Positions 47,752-55,195 of a stretch of 64,000 nt of DNA are shown here, in pieces (the first letter of the stretch is position 1; every line of letters starts with the position of its first letter). A model generated the notes under the pieces. It saw nothing but the letters and a program-made list of their open reading frames with translations. It did not search any database and was not told the origin of the DNA. The stretch comes from Gari tellinella. Its lineage: Eukaryota; Mollusca; Bivalvia; Cardiida; Psammobiidae. The translations under genes and the position numbers were made by a program. Location of the stretch: the NCBI GenBank assembly GCA_922989275.2, contig OV277864.1, forward strand, positions 52,947,550-53,011,549. Direction: 5' to 3'.

Positions 47752-47912
47752 TTAACTCTTTGACTGCCATTTGCGCCAAACTGCGACTTTGAAAACAGTT
47801 TTGATCCTGATCAGACACTCGTATTGGCATATTTACTGTCTAAGCATCACTAAAGCTAACTTTCAAAATAGTGCAGACGACACTATCAATGCCGACGATG
47901 TTTTGACGTTAA
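47752..47912. mobile_element. PiggyBac-like MITE, reduced
   Basis: TTAACTCTTTGACTGCC to TTTTGACGTTAA, flanked by TTAA on both sides. Core reduced to one arm (CAGTTTTGATCCTGATCAG). GCAGACGAC motif kept. Confidence 0.55.
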
Positions 47913-47917
47913 AAGAC

Positions 47918-48170
47918 TTAACCCTTTACCTCATAGCATGTTTCTAGTTTTGAAGACAGGTGACCACTTAAAGCAGGTTGAAAGTAAAGCAGAATGTGCC
48001 TCAAGGCACATTCTGCTTTACTTTCAGCCTGCTTTAAATTACCATCTGTTAGGCTACATAAAAATATTTGTTATGGTAATTGTTCATGAGGGTATAAACT
48101 GGAACTATTTTCTTCAGCGGAAGAATAAATTAAATACGCTAAAAGTCGCTTCTAAAAGGGAAAGGGTTAA
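47918..48170. mobile_element. PiggyBac-like MITE, TTAACCCTTTACC ends
   Basis: TTAACCCTTTACCTCATAGC to AAAAGGGAAAGGGTTAA, 253 bp. Long central palindrome 47967-48038 (arms TTAAAGCAGGTTGAAAGTAA). One of the best preserved copies. It lies only 5 bp from the previous element. Confidence 0.75.
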
Positions 48171-48330
48171 AGGAGACGATAACACTTGGCAACGAAAGAG
48201 TTAAAGAGATATCAAAGGACAAATATTAACGCTCAGTGCTTTTCAATACCTCTACTGAAGCTCAGCGTCTGTATTTACTGCAAACCAGCATGGTCTTTCT
48301 AAATGCTGTTTTGCTTAAAGACAATATATA

Positions 48331-48509
48331 GTTAAACTCGATACTTCGGACTCAAGTTAGTTCGAACACACCAAGTTAAAACGAGACGGAATCAATTTTA
48401 ACTTTGAAATATGTGTATGTTCGACATAAGCGAGATCGAGTTATCGAAAGTTTTGAAGTACTTTTCAGATAGATTGAAGCAATTTTGAAATACCGAGTGT
48501 CGACTGTAT
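48331..48509. mobile_element. MITE with CTCGATACTTCGGAC ends
   Basis: AGTTAAACTCGATACTTCGG and ATACCGAGTGTCGACTGTA are loosely inverted; inner CGAGATCGAGTTATCGAAAG. Related in style to the element at 9678. Confidence 0.45.
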
Positions 48510-48822
48510 TTCGCTAATTCAGGAAATAGTCTGTTAACTCTATCACACGTCACGGAAATAGACGTGCATTTACACACAATTCAGTTCGGTGTCTGATCAT
48601 AATCCGCTATGACTGATGCCCGTATCGATACCTTTGAGCCAAAATGAATATAACGTTCTTGGATTGCTATATTCCTCTGCAAACAACTCTTTTAAATTAG
48701 ACAATTAGTATGAGAAGTAGTCATGTCTATAAACAAATTACACTTTAACCCCCTTCTGAAACAGTTCAATACCAAGCGTATAATGCTATTTATGCATTGT
48801 TCTATGATGTAACCTCGTCACA

Positions 48823-49063
48823 TACAGTGTTATTCTTTCCCAATAAACGCGTTTACGCTAAAACTATTATTTGCAGTGCAAACAGTTTGGAGCCATCTCA
48901 GACGCCGGGTAACCCGGCGTCTGATCAGGCTCCAAACTGTTTGCCACCAAGATAAACAAGAATTATCAGAATTGTCCAAAAGTGTTTCTTTTCTACGTTT
49001 TAGTGTTTTGCGTTTGCGTACGTTTGCGTTTAAACGGGAAAGAAAAACAGATTCTCCACTGTA
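48823..49063. mobile_element. Pogo/Tc1-like MITE, CAGTGGAGAATCTG family, copy 3
   Basis: Right end GATTCTCCACTGTA intact; the left end lacks nine bases (TACAGTGTTATTC). Central palindrome GCCGGGTAACCCGGC at about 48904-48918. Internal sequence is nearly that of copies 1 and 2. Confidence 0.75.
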
Positions 49064-49265
49064 TGTTTTAAACCTTTTAACAGACACCAAATTATATTTT
49101 GGTACCTTCTTTGCCCATGTAACATTCCTTTCACCTTTATCCTTACAACGATGATGAACTAATGCAACTATCATAGTTCTGTCCGTATGTTTGGGACTGC
49201 TATAAAATAGTACCATTTATAAAGCATTATACAAAAAACATTTGAAATTCATATTAAATTCAATA

Positions 49266-49475
49266 TACAGTAAAACGTCGCTATAACGACCACTAAAACG
49301 AAGACTAATTGATTAGATAATAGAGAGGTGGCAGCTTAAAGCAAGGTGACAGTGAAACAGAAAGCTCCTAAAGGAGCTTTCTGTTTCACTGTCACCTTGC
49401 TTTAAGCGGTCACCTGTCGTAAACACCATAATGATAAACAAAATTTAGTGGTCGTAATAGAGCGGTTTTACTGTA
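49266..49475. mobile_element. Pogo-like MITE, CAGTAAAACGTCGC ends, copy 4
   Basis: TACAGTAAAACGTCGCTATA to AATAGAGCGGTTTTACTGTA with TA edges. The central palindrome (49335-49405, arms CTTAAAGCAAGGTGACAGTG) is near perfect, so this is a young copy. Confidence 0.8.
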
Positions 49476-50172
49476 ATATATATTATATAGTTTTTACTGT
49501 AATTTTAGGTTCAGACAAAAAGGACTATACAGACTTGATATTTCGTTCTTAGAAATTAAAAGATATATTTGTCTGTTTAGATGTAAAGAAACTATACCAT
49601 CCGTAGCATGAATAAAACATCATTTAAAATTGGCTTCAGATATAAATCAAAGTGCCGACAATATAGCTAAAACTGAAAGTGTATGGACAATTATAAAGTT
49701 GTTTTGTAACCTAACTACACTTTGCCATATATAAAATCATTATAAGGATAGGAAAAATATATTATATACCTTTGGTTTCGTTCAGTTTATTCTTCATTTC
49801 TCTTTTCCTGTCAAAATACATACCAACTCTTGAATATTGCAATATTAACAAGTTTTCACTATTTTATTTGTTCACCTTTTGCCATATTAAATACATGTAT
49901 ATTGTTGCAGACTCTTTTCATGCTGAGGCAACGCGTACAAAATGTATGTGCATATCAAAGAACTTAATGGAAATGAGCTAGGTACACACTTGTGTGATCT
50001 GTTCGATTGTTCACGCAGCATGAATTTTAACTTCACCTGTCGACAAAACTTTAGAAATATCTCAGCCTAACAAAACGTTGATCAGCGTTCAAAGAGACAA
50101 CAAAAACTATTAGATACATACGTAATGCTTAACAACTTATGATCTAACATGAATATGAGTATATATGTAAGA
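49476..50172. other. No gene recognised
   Basis: AT-rich. Short frame 49772-49981 is hydrophobic and has no recognised domain. Confidence 0.45.
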
Positions 50173-50275
50173 CTCAAATCGAGGGCCGCTCCCAAATCGG
50201 GGGCCGATTCGAAAATCGTGGGCCAATCCCAGATCGTGGGCCGTTTTCTCCCAAATCGAGGGCCGATTTGTAGCC
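50173..50275. repeat. Minisatellite, AAATCGGGGGCCG motif
   Basis: Five degenerate copies of (A)AATCGNGGGCCGNT at about 20-bp spacing. Confidence 0.75.
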
Positions 50276-50416
50276 CATAAAAAGTCCGCGACATAGGCTT
50301 AAAATTAATACACAGATTAATACACATATTAAAATGCTAATTTAAAAACTGCATAAAGATTTAAGAATAAAAAGAACCATATAAACTAGTGTAAAGAACG
50401 GAATAAAATGTCAAAT

Positions 50417-50470
50417 TTTTTGGCGCGAAATGATAAGACGTCAAAACAAACGTTTTGTGTAAGTGACGTC
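50417..50470 (+). promoter_or_regulatory. Possible promoter: E2F and CRE sites
   Basis: TTTGGCGCGAAA (about 50417-50428) fits the palindromic E2F consensus, and TGACGTCA (50464-50471) is a perfect CRE. A further GACGTCA is at about 50437. They lie 30-85 bases above the ATG at 50503. Motif matches only; no TATA box is seen. Confidence 0.4.
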
Positions 50471-50502
50471 ATATTTTGGAAAATTTCAACCGTTACGAAA
50501 CA

Positions 50503-50775
50503 ATGGACTCCCTTGTAGACTTCGGATCGCAACTAATTGAGAAACAAAAGTAGAAAGCCTTTGCCTAAAGATCCAAACCCCATGGTTCTGGAAGAGAGAT
50601 GCAAACGTGTTTGTTATACTGAAGAAGTCAGTGAGAGAAAGCCATGATAAAGGGTGTCTCGCCAAAAAGGAAATCATCTCCAGATTGCTCGGAAAGTGGA
50701 ATCTCTCTATGAATAAAAGAGGAACCCTTCTTTCCTATCGTTCGAGTAACGCTTGCCAGTCTATTCAAGACCGAG
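50503..50775 (+). CDS. Possible first exon of unknown gene
   Basis: ATG at 50503 in good context (ACAATGG) opens MDSLVDFGSQLIEKQK, then a stop. One base out of frame, from about 50550, a longer frame continues through WFWKRDANVFVILKKSV and KEIISRLLGKWNLSMNKRG to SNACQSIQDR and a GAG|GTAAGA splice donor at 50776. The two parts read as one exon broken in an A4 run, or as a sequence error. No family is recognised. E2F- and CRE-like sites lie just upstream. The LTR element begins 366 bases after the donor, hence within the presumed first intron and on the same strand. Confidence 0.4.
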
Positions 50776-51141
50776 GTAAGAACTCATGCCTAATTGTTTT
50801 AACTTTTAAACCAGAAAATCTTTCATTCATAGCGCGTCAAGAGTAGGCCTATAGTTGGCATTATTTGCCTAACATAGGCTAAGTATTGAAATTACCTAGG
50901 ACACAAGTCAAACTGTGAAACAGACTATACTCTGTCGTATTTATGACGTATGATAATGACGTTCCTGTTTTACATGTGTACTGTACTGTTAAACCTGTTT
51001 CAAGCGACATCACATCTTAAAAAATTCGCTGTTTGTAGCAGTATTTCCTAAAGAAAAGCAAACATGTAATGAAAAAATCAAACATGCAAAGTATTTGTGA
51101 ACCAGACGCAACACGAAATCATGATGCTCACTCAATGTTCT

Positions 51142-51414
51142 TGTTGTGAAAGTAGACCAGTGTATCACGTGACAGTTAATACCAAGAACCACGTGACAAT
51201 TCCCGTAGTTCCCAAGTCCCGTGAGATCTGGGAGAAAAGCCCGCGAACGGAGTGCGCAGACTTCACTTCGTTACTTGACCACATTACAGACAAGACGTCT
51301 CGAGCCAGGCTCAAAAACATACCGGGGAACAACCGAAGACTGCGGCAGGCGATACCAGAGGGAGACCACTGGCCCTGATACTGTGAGTAAACATAGTTGA
51401 GCACATTTACTTTA
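51142..51414 (+). repeat. 5' LTR
   Basis: Begins TGTTGTGAAAGT and ends TTTACTTTA; matches 60869-61141 base for base by eye. Contains two E-boxes CACGTG at 51166-51171 and 51190-51195 and a donor-like GTGAGT near its end (51383). No clear TATA box. Open frames across it occur in both LTRs and are not genes. Confidence 0.95.
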
Positions 51415-51415
51415 T

Positions 51416-51426
51416 TGGCGACGAGG
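51416..51426 (+). other. Primer binding site
   Basis: TGGCGACGAGG begins one base after the LTR. TGG pairs with the CCA end of the priming tRNA. Which tRNA was not determined. Confidence 0.75.
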
Positions 51427-52468
51427 AAAAACCATTGAAAAACAATATTTTTGTGACACGAGGTTGTGTCTGCGTAAGCAAACAGGAATTTGTTTTTTCA
51501 ATTTTGTCTTGCAACGAGGGCGTTGTTAAGTGCAAACAGTTGCCATTGTGCATATTTCAACGCTGGCGAAGAGAAATTTGGAAAAACAAGTTAAAATTGT
51601 ACATTTGGAGCATTTTTTGATTTCGGCCGAGGTCGGCTATTTCCGTGACGAAAATTCCGGGAAAAAGCACATGGTGGTGCGTACGCATCATAGACTTCCG
51701 GTTATACTGTAAACTTCCGGTAACAGCCCACGAGATTGAGAATTTGGATGTTTGTACTTGATATACCTGTTTTTCTTCAACAACGTTAACTGGAATTGTG
51801 TTTTAGGATTATTTTATTTAAGAATGGAAATGGCCAAGTGGTAATTTCTGTTTAGAGAATATAAATAATAATTTTTCGCTTAGGGAAATAGCAAGTGGAG
51901 TCGAGGCCGACTTCTGTAATTTTTTTTGTTTCCTAATTAATTCCAGTTTGAAAAATTTGATTCAACTGCCTGCCAACGACGATTTAAGCCAGAAATAGTG
52001 TGTGTAGAGGGTGATTGATGAGGTCGTCATTTATTCCCAGTTCCCTGTCTACATGGGACTTTGTTGAGTGTTTGACGAGGGCGTCATCAACTCTGGACAT
52101 CTACATCACAAACTCAGCTGTTTCTTGCCGAAGTCGGTAAGGTGAGTTATTTTAAGGGTGGTAACTATTTTGTTAAAGAACTCAGTTAGGGTACTGAGAG
52201 GATGTTGCAGACAGTATTTGGTCAGGGTATCAAACTGAGATATTGAAGATAATTTTTTGGAAGGAAATTGTCATATTTTGCAACAGATTTAGATCTTAAT
52301 CCGGCAATAAATTTGAACCTTTACCTTGCACAGAGTTGGATCCTGAAACAGATTTGCAATTTTTAACCCGGTTTATACCATTTATTTGGAGATTTGGATG
52401 AATTATATATATATTTTTTATTTTTTTTTTGAAACTATTTTTTGTATTGGGTAAACCTTTGCACCATT
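51427..52468 (+). other. Retrotransposon leader
   Basis: About 1 kb before gag with no long frame. It contains the splice donor at 52142 and a pyrimidine- and T-rich stretch just before the gag ATG. Confidence 0.7.
52139..52147 (+). promoter_or_regulatory. Splice donor in the leader
   Basis: AAG|GTGAGT is a full match to the donor consensus, with the intron starting at 52142. It would join to the acceptor at 58273 and remove gag-pol, giving a short mRNA for ORF3. Confidence 0.55.
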
Positions 52469-53398
52469 ATGGCTTGTAATAACCCTGTTCCAAAGGTTGC
52501 AATCAATTTTGCTACTGAGAGGGAGTTAACGGCATTGCAGGGGGTGGCTAACAAAACAGCAAAGAAAATTGTTAAACACAGGAAAAAGAATGGAAATTTT
52601 ACTTATGCAACCATTTATAATGTAAGGGGACTAAGGGTGACTCGTGAGTTGATGGAATCCATCGACTTCATGCCAAATCAAGAGTTTGGTATGGAGGATG
52701 ATGCGGGTTGGATACAAAATATGGCTCATTTTGTGGACAGGGCCCAGGGTAGGCCCGTTCAATCTTTATTTGATAGCAGGGGAAGACATCAAGCTGGACC
52801 ACTTCCACAGAAGGAGCAATTGCCTCCTCCTTATAATAGTGAGGTAAGTGGTTCTAATACAGAATCTGATTCGGAAGGGTCTGATTCAGATGTGGTGGCA
52901 AAGCGTAAGGTAAGAAAGGTGAAGAAGGATTCCTCTAACCATTTCCGTCCATCGACTCTACCAAAGAGTTTAGAATTTGATGGCGAGTCCAACTGGAAGC
53001 TTTTCAAGAAGAAATTTTTGCATTACGCGGAAGCTTCTGGGTGGTCAAGTAGGGAAAAGAGGGACGCTTTGTGTTGGAGCTTGAAAGGTAAGGCTGGTGA
53101 ATTTTATACCATGCTCTGTGAAGTTGGGGAGGAGCCTAATTTCAAAACTCTTTTATCACAACTTGATAAGCGTTTCAAGGGTGCAGAGCTTGAAGAGACC
53201 TTTCAAGCAAAATTCAGGGCAGCTCACCAGCGAGATGAGGAGGATCTTTTGGACTGGGCTGATAGGGTTTTGATGCTTGCAGCAAAGGCTTTTAAAGGGT
53301 TGCATGAGCCTTTTTATAAGGAAGAGTGCTATACTCCAGTTTTGCCAGGGTTGCAGCAATGTGGAGGCGGGTCAACATGCTTCATTACAAAAGCCTAA
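52469..53398 (+). CDS. gag: Gag, N-terminal part
   Basis: Structural protein that forms the retrotransposon particle and packages its RNA. The start is the ATG at 52469 (an upstream in-frame TTG is ignored). Residues about 12-67 look like a ComEA-type double helix-hairpin-helix: INFATERELTALQGVANKTA with GNFTYATIYNVRGL, normally a sequence-independent DNA-binding fold. Then an acidic/serine linker (about 128-145), a basic KRKVRKVKK stretch, and the retrotransposon-Gag capsid block (FDGESNWKLFKKKFLHYAE, WSLKGKAGEFY, LDKRFKG, WADRVLMLAAKAF). The native frame is lost at about 53305-53340; the last 20 or so residues up to the stop at 53398 are out of frame. The rest of Gag continues one base over. 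Confidence 0.85.
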   Translation: MACNNPVPKVAINFATERELTALQGVANKTAKKIVKHRKKNGNFTYATIYNVRGLRVTRELMESIDFMPNQEFGMEDDAGWIQNMAHFVDRAQGRPVQSLFDSRGRHQAGPLPQKEQLPPPYNSEVSGSNTESDSEGSDSDVVAKRKVRKVKKDSSNHFRPSTLPKSLEFDGESNWKLFKKKFLHYAEASGWSSREKRDALCWSLKGKAGEFYTMLCEVGEEPNFKTLLSQLDKRFKGAELEETFQAKFRAAHQRDEEDLLDWADRVLMLAAKAFKGLHEPFYKEECYTPVLPGLQQCGGGSTCFITKA

Positions 53399-54005
53399 GA
53401 CAATGGATACGGCTGTGGAATCCATTGAGTGGTATATGGCCATATGTGATAGCAGAAGGGCTCACAAGAAAAAAACAGAGAAGTCCGAGAAGTCTGATTA
53501 TAATATCTATAAGACCACCTGTTACTCAGAAGATTCTAGCTCTGGATCTTCAGAAGAAGACGAGCCTGTGCCACGGAGGAGAAGGAACCGAGAATCACTT
53601 AGGGAAGTGAAACAGGAAAAAGGAAGACGAGAATTTAGGGAAAAGTATTCCCCTCCTATTTTAAAGAAACCAGGGGGTTTAGAAAACCGTATGGCGAAGG
53701 TAGAACAAACTTGCAATGCTTTAGCCGAAAATGTTCAAATAATGGCTTCTAAATTTGATCAGCTGACTTCATTGGTGACCAAAGTGGATCAGCTCGCTAT
53801 AAACATGAACGATATTCAAAGGAGAGCAAGAAGTCGGAGCCCGAGTACAGGAAGACCAACCTCGCCGAGCTATGTTTGTTTTAACTGCCGACAGCCAGGT
53901 CATTTTCGAAGGGATTGTCCAGCAAAGAAGGTGAGTTTCTCGGAGTCTTTAAACGAGAAAGGGTCGGGGATAAAGGCCGATTCCCCACCCCACCGGGAGG
54001 CCTAA
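53305..54005 (+). CDS. gag: Gag, C-terminal part
   Basis: Continues Gag in the +1 frame: QFCQGCSNVEAGQHAS is the usual end of the capsid block. A charged, serine-rich stretch and a probable coiled coil follow (LENRMAKVEQTCNALAEN to LAINMNDIQRRA), then a CCHC zinc knuckle CFNCRQPGHFRRDC (C-x2-C-x4-H-x4-C) that binds genomic RNA. Stop at 54003-54005. The frame overlaps protease by the frameshift region. AAG|GTGAGT at 53928-53936 just after the knuckle is a second donor-like site, falling on a codon boundary. The break from the upstream part is a one-base change; no known programmed-shift motif was seen there. Confidence 0.8.
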
Positions 54006-55195
54006 TGGATAATCTAGTTCCAGCGGTTGGTTTGTCCAAGGTGGGACAGCCCAATATTGATTTTCAAGGGGAGGAATTTAAAGTAGTTCAGGCTGAACAT
54101 ATTCCCATAGAGGGTTCCCAGGGGGGAAAAATTCAATGTAAAGAGTCTGGAACAGAAAATGTTGTTTCCAAGGGTGGAATCGTTTCAGGCGACGACTCGG
54201 AAGATGAAGAGGTTATTGTTGTAGAGCGGGTAAAGTCCCTCGCTTTATACCATGTAGTTGTTCAAATTGGTAATACTCTTGTAGATGCAATAGTGGATAC
54301 AGCCGCTGAATCAACAATTATATCTGATAAGGTTTTTCAGAAACTTGACCCGAAACCCAAGGTTTTAAGTAAATTGAAATTGTTGGCCGCTGGAAGGGAT
54401 ATGATTATGCCAGGTCATAAAGTAGGTCCAGTTCAGCTGAAAATTGGTTCTTCAGTCTTCAGTCAAAACATTAATGTAGGGCCTATCGATGACGATATGT
54501 TGCTTGGTTTTGATTTTTTAACTAAATGTGGAGCTCAGATAGATATGAAAGATAATCGTATGTCTATTGGTAAGAATGTCATTCAGCTTCGATTAGCTAA
54601 TGAGTCCAAAGATCCGAAAGTATGCAAGATAACTATAGCCAAGAGGCGAGTTATTCCACCTAATTCGGCAGTAAGGGTTTCCTGTTCATTAGATGTTTCC
54701 ATGCTAGATTATTATGTTGAGCCAGACATAGATTTAAATTGTGCAATCCCAAGAACTCTGCATTCAGGGAAGGATCAGTCTTATATCTGTGCCATTAATT
54801 TGTCTGAAAATTTCAAAGTGCTAAAGAAAGGAAAAGTAATTGGACAAGCTTGGGAAGCCGATGTACTGGGAGACCAGGTTAATATGGAGGTTATCTCTGA
54901 GGGCAGAGAGGAAGACTCCAGTGAAACACCAAATAAGCCATTCGAGAAGGTAACAATACCTGAACATCTCAAAGACATGTTGGAATCCTCAAGGGCTAAT
55001 CTCACTGAGGGTCAGTTTGAGAAATTGCAAACGGTGGTGAGTAATTTTCAGGATGTGTTTGCTAAAAATTCCTTTGATCTTGGAACGTTCTCCGCTGTTG
55101 AGCATTCTGTAGATACAGGGGGGGGGGGGGGCCTTACCTATCAAACAAAAGATGCGTCGAACCCCATTGAAATTTGTAAAGGAAGAGGAAGATGA
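53915..55195 (+). CDS. pro: Protease and start of Pol
   Basis: Entered by the -1 shift at 53954; residues before that are formal. Aspartic protease cleaves the Gag-Pol polyprotein. The active-site loop reads VDAIVDTAAESTIIS (residues about 123-137), DTA where most retroelements have DTG or DSG; the matching LLGFDFL block is about 70 residues on. After it lies the usual beta-rich linker to RT (KRRVIPPNSAVRVSC, KVIGQAWEAD) and the start of RT (FEKLQTVVSNFQDVFA, AVEHSVDTG). The frame then meets 14 consecutive G at 55118-55131, beyond which RT lies one base over. The last 22 or so residues to the stop at 55195 are out of frame. Confidence 0.85.
   Translation: MSSKEGEFLGVFKRERVGDKGRFPTPPGGLMDNLVPAVGLSKVGQPNIDFQGEEFKVVQAEHIPIEGSQGGKIQCKESGTENVVSKGGIVSGDDSEDEEVIVVERVKSLALYHVVVQIGNTLVDAIVDTAAESTIISDKVFQKLDPKPKVLSKLKLLAAGRDMIMPGHKVGPVQLKIGSSVFSQNINVGPIDDDMLLGFDFLTKCGAQIDMKDNRMSIGKNVIQLRLANESKDPKVCKITIAKRRVIPPNSAVRVSCSLDVSMLDYYVEPDIDLNCAIPRTLHSGKDQSYICAINLSENFKVLKKGKVIGQAWEADVLGDQVNMEVISEGREEDSSETPNKPFEKVTIPEHLKDMLESSRANLTEGQFEKLQTVVSNFQDVFAKNSFDLGTFSAVEHSVDTGGGGGLTYQTKDASNPIEICKGRGR
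53948..54003 (+). promoter_or_regulatory. Programmed -1 frameshift site with pseudoknot
   Basis: TTTAAAC at 53948-53954 is a canonical slippery heptamer and is in phase (codons TTA AAC in the gag frame). After a 6-base spacer, GGGTCGGGGA (53961-53970) pairs with TCCCCACCC (53982-53990) with one bulged C. AGGCC in the loop (53974-53978) can pair with GGCCT (53999-54003), giving an H-type pseudoknot just before the gag stop. A -1 slip leads into the protease frame. Confidence 0.8.
55118..55131 (+). repeat. 14-G homopolymer at pro-RT frame break
   Basis: 14 G in a row within the conserved linker before RT. Protease reads into it in one frame and RT out of it in the next. It may be polymerase slippage in the element or a base-count error in the assembly. 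Confidence 0.85.

Noticed and set aside
51097..51404. Open frames of 93 and 79 codons across the LTR
   Set aside because: The same frames occur in both LTRs and end at LTR features; they lack any domain and are explained by the LTR sequence.
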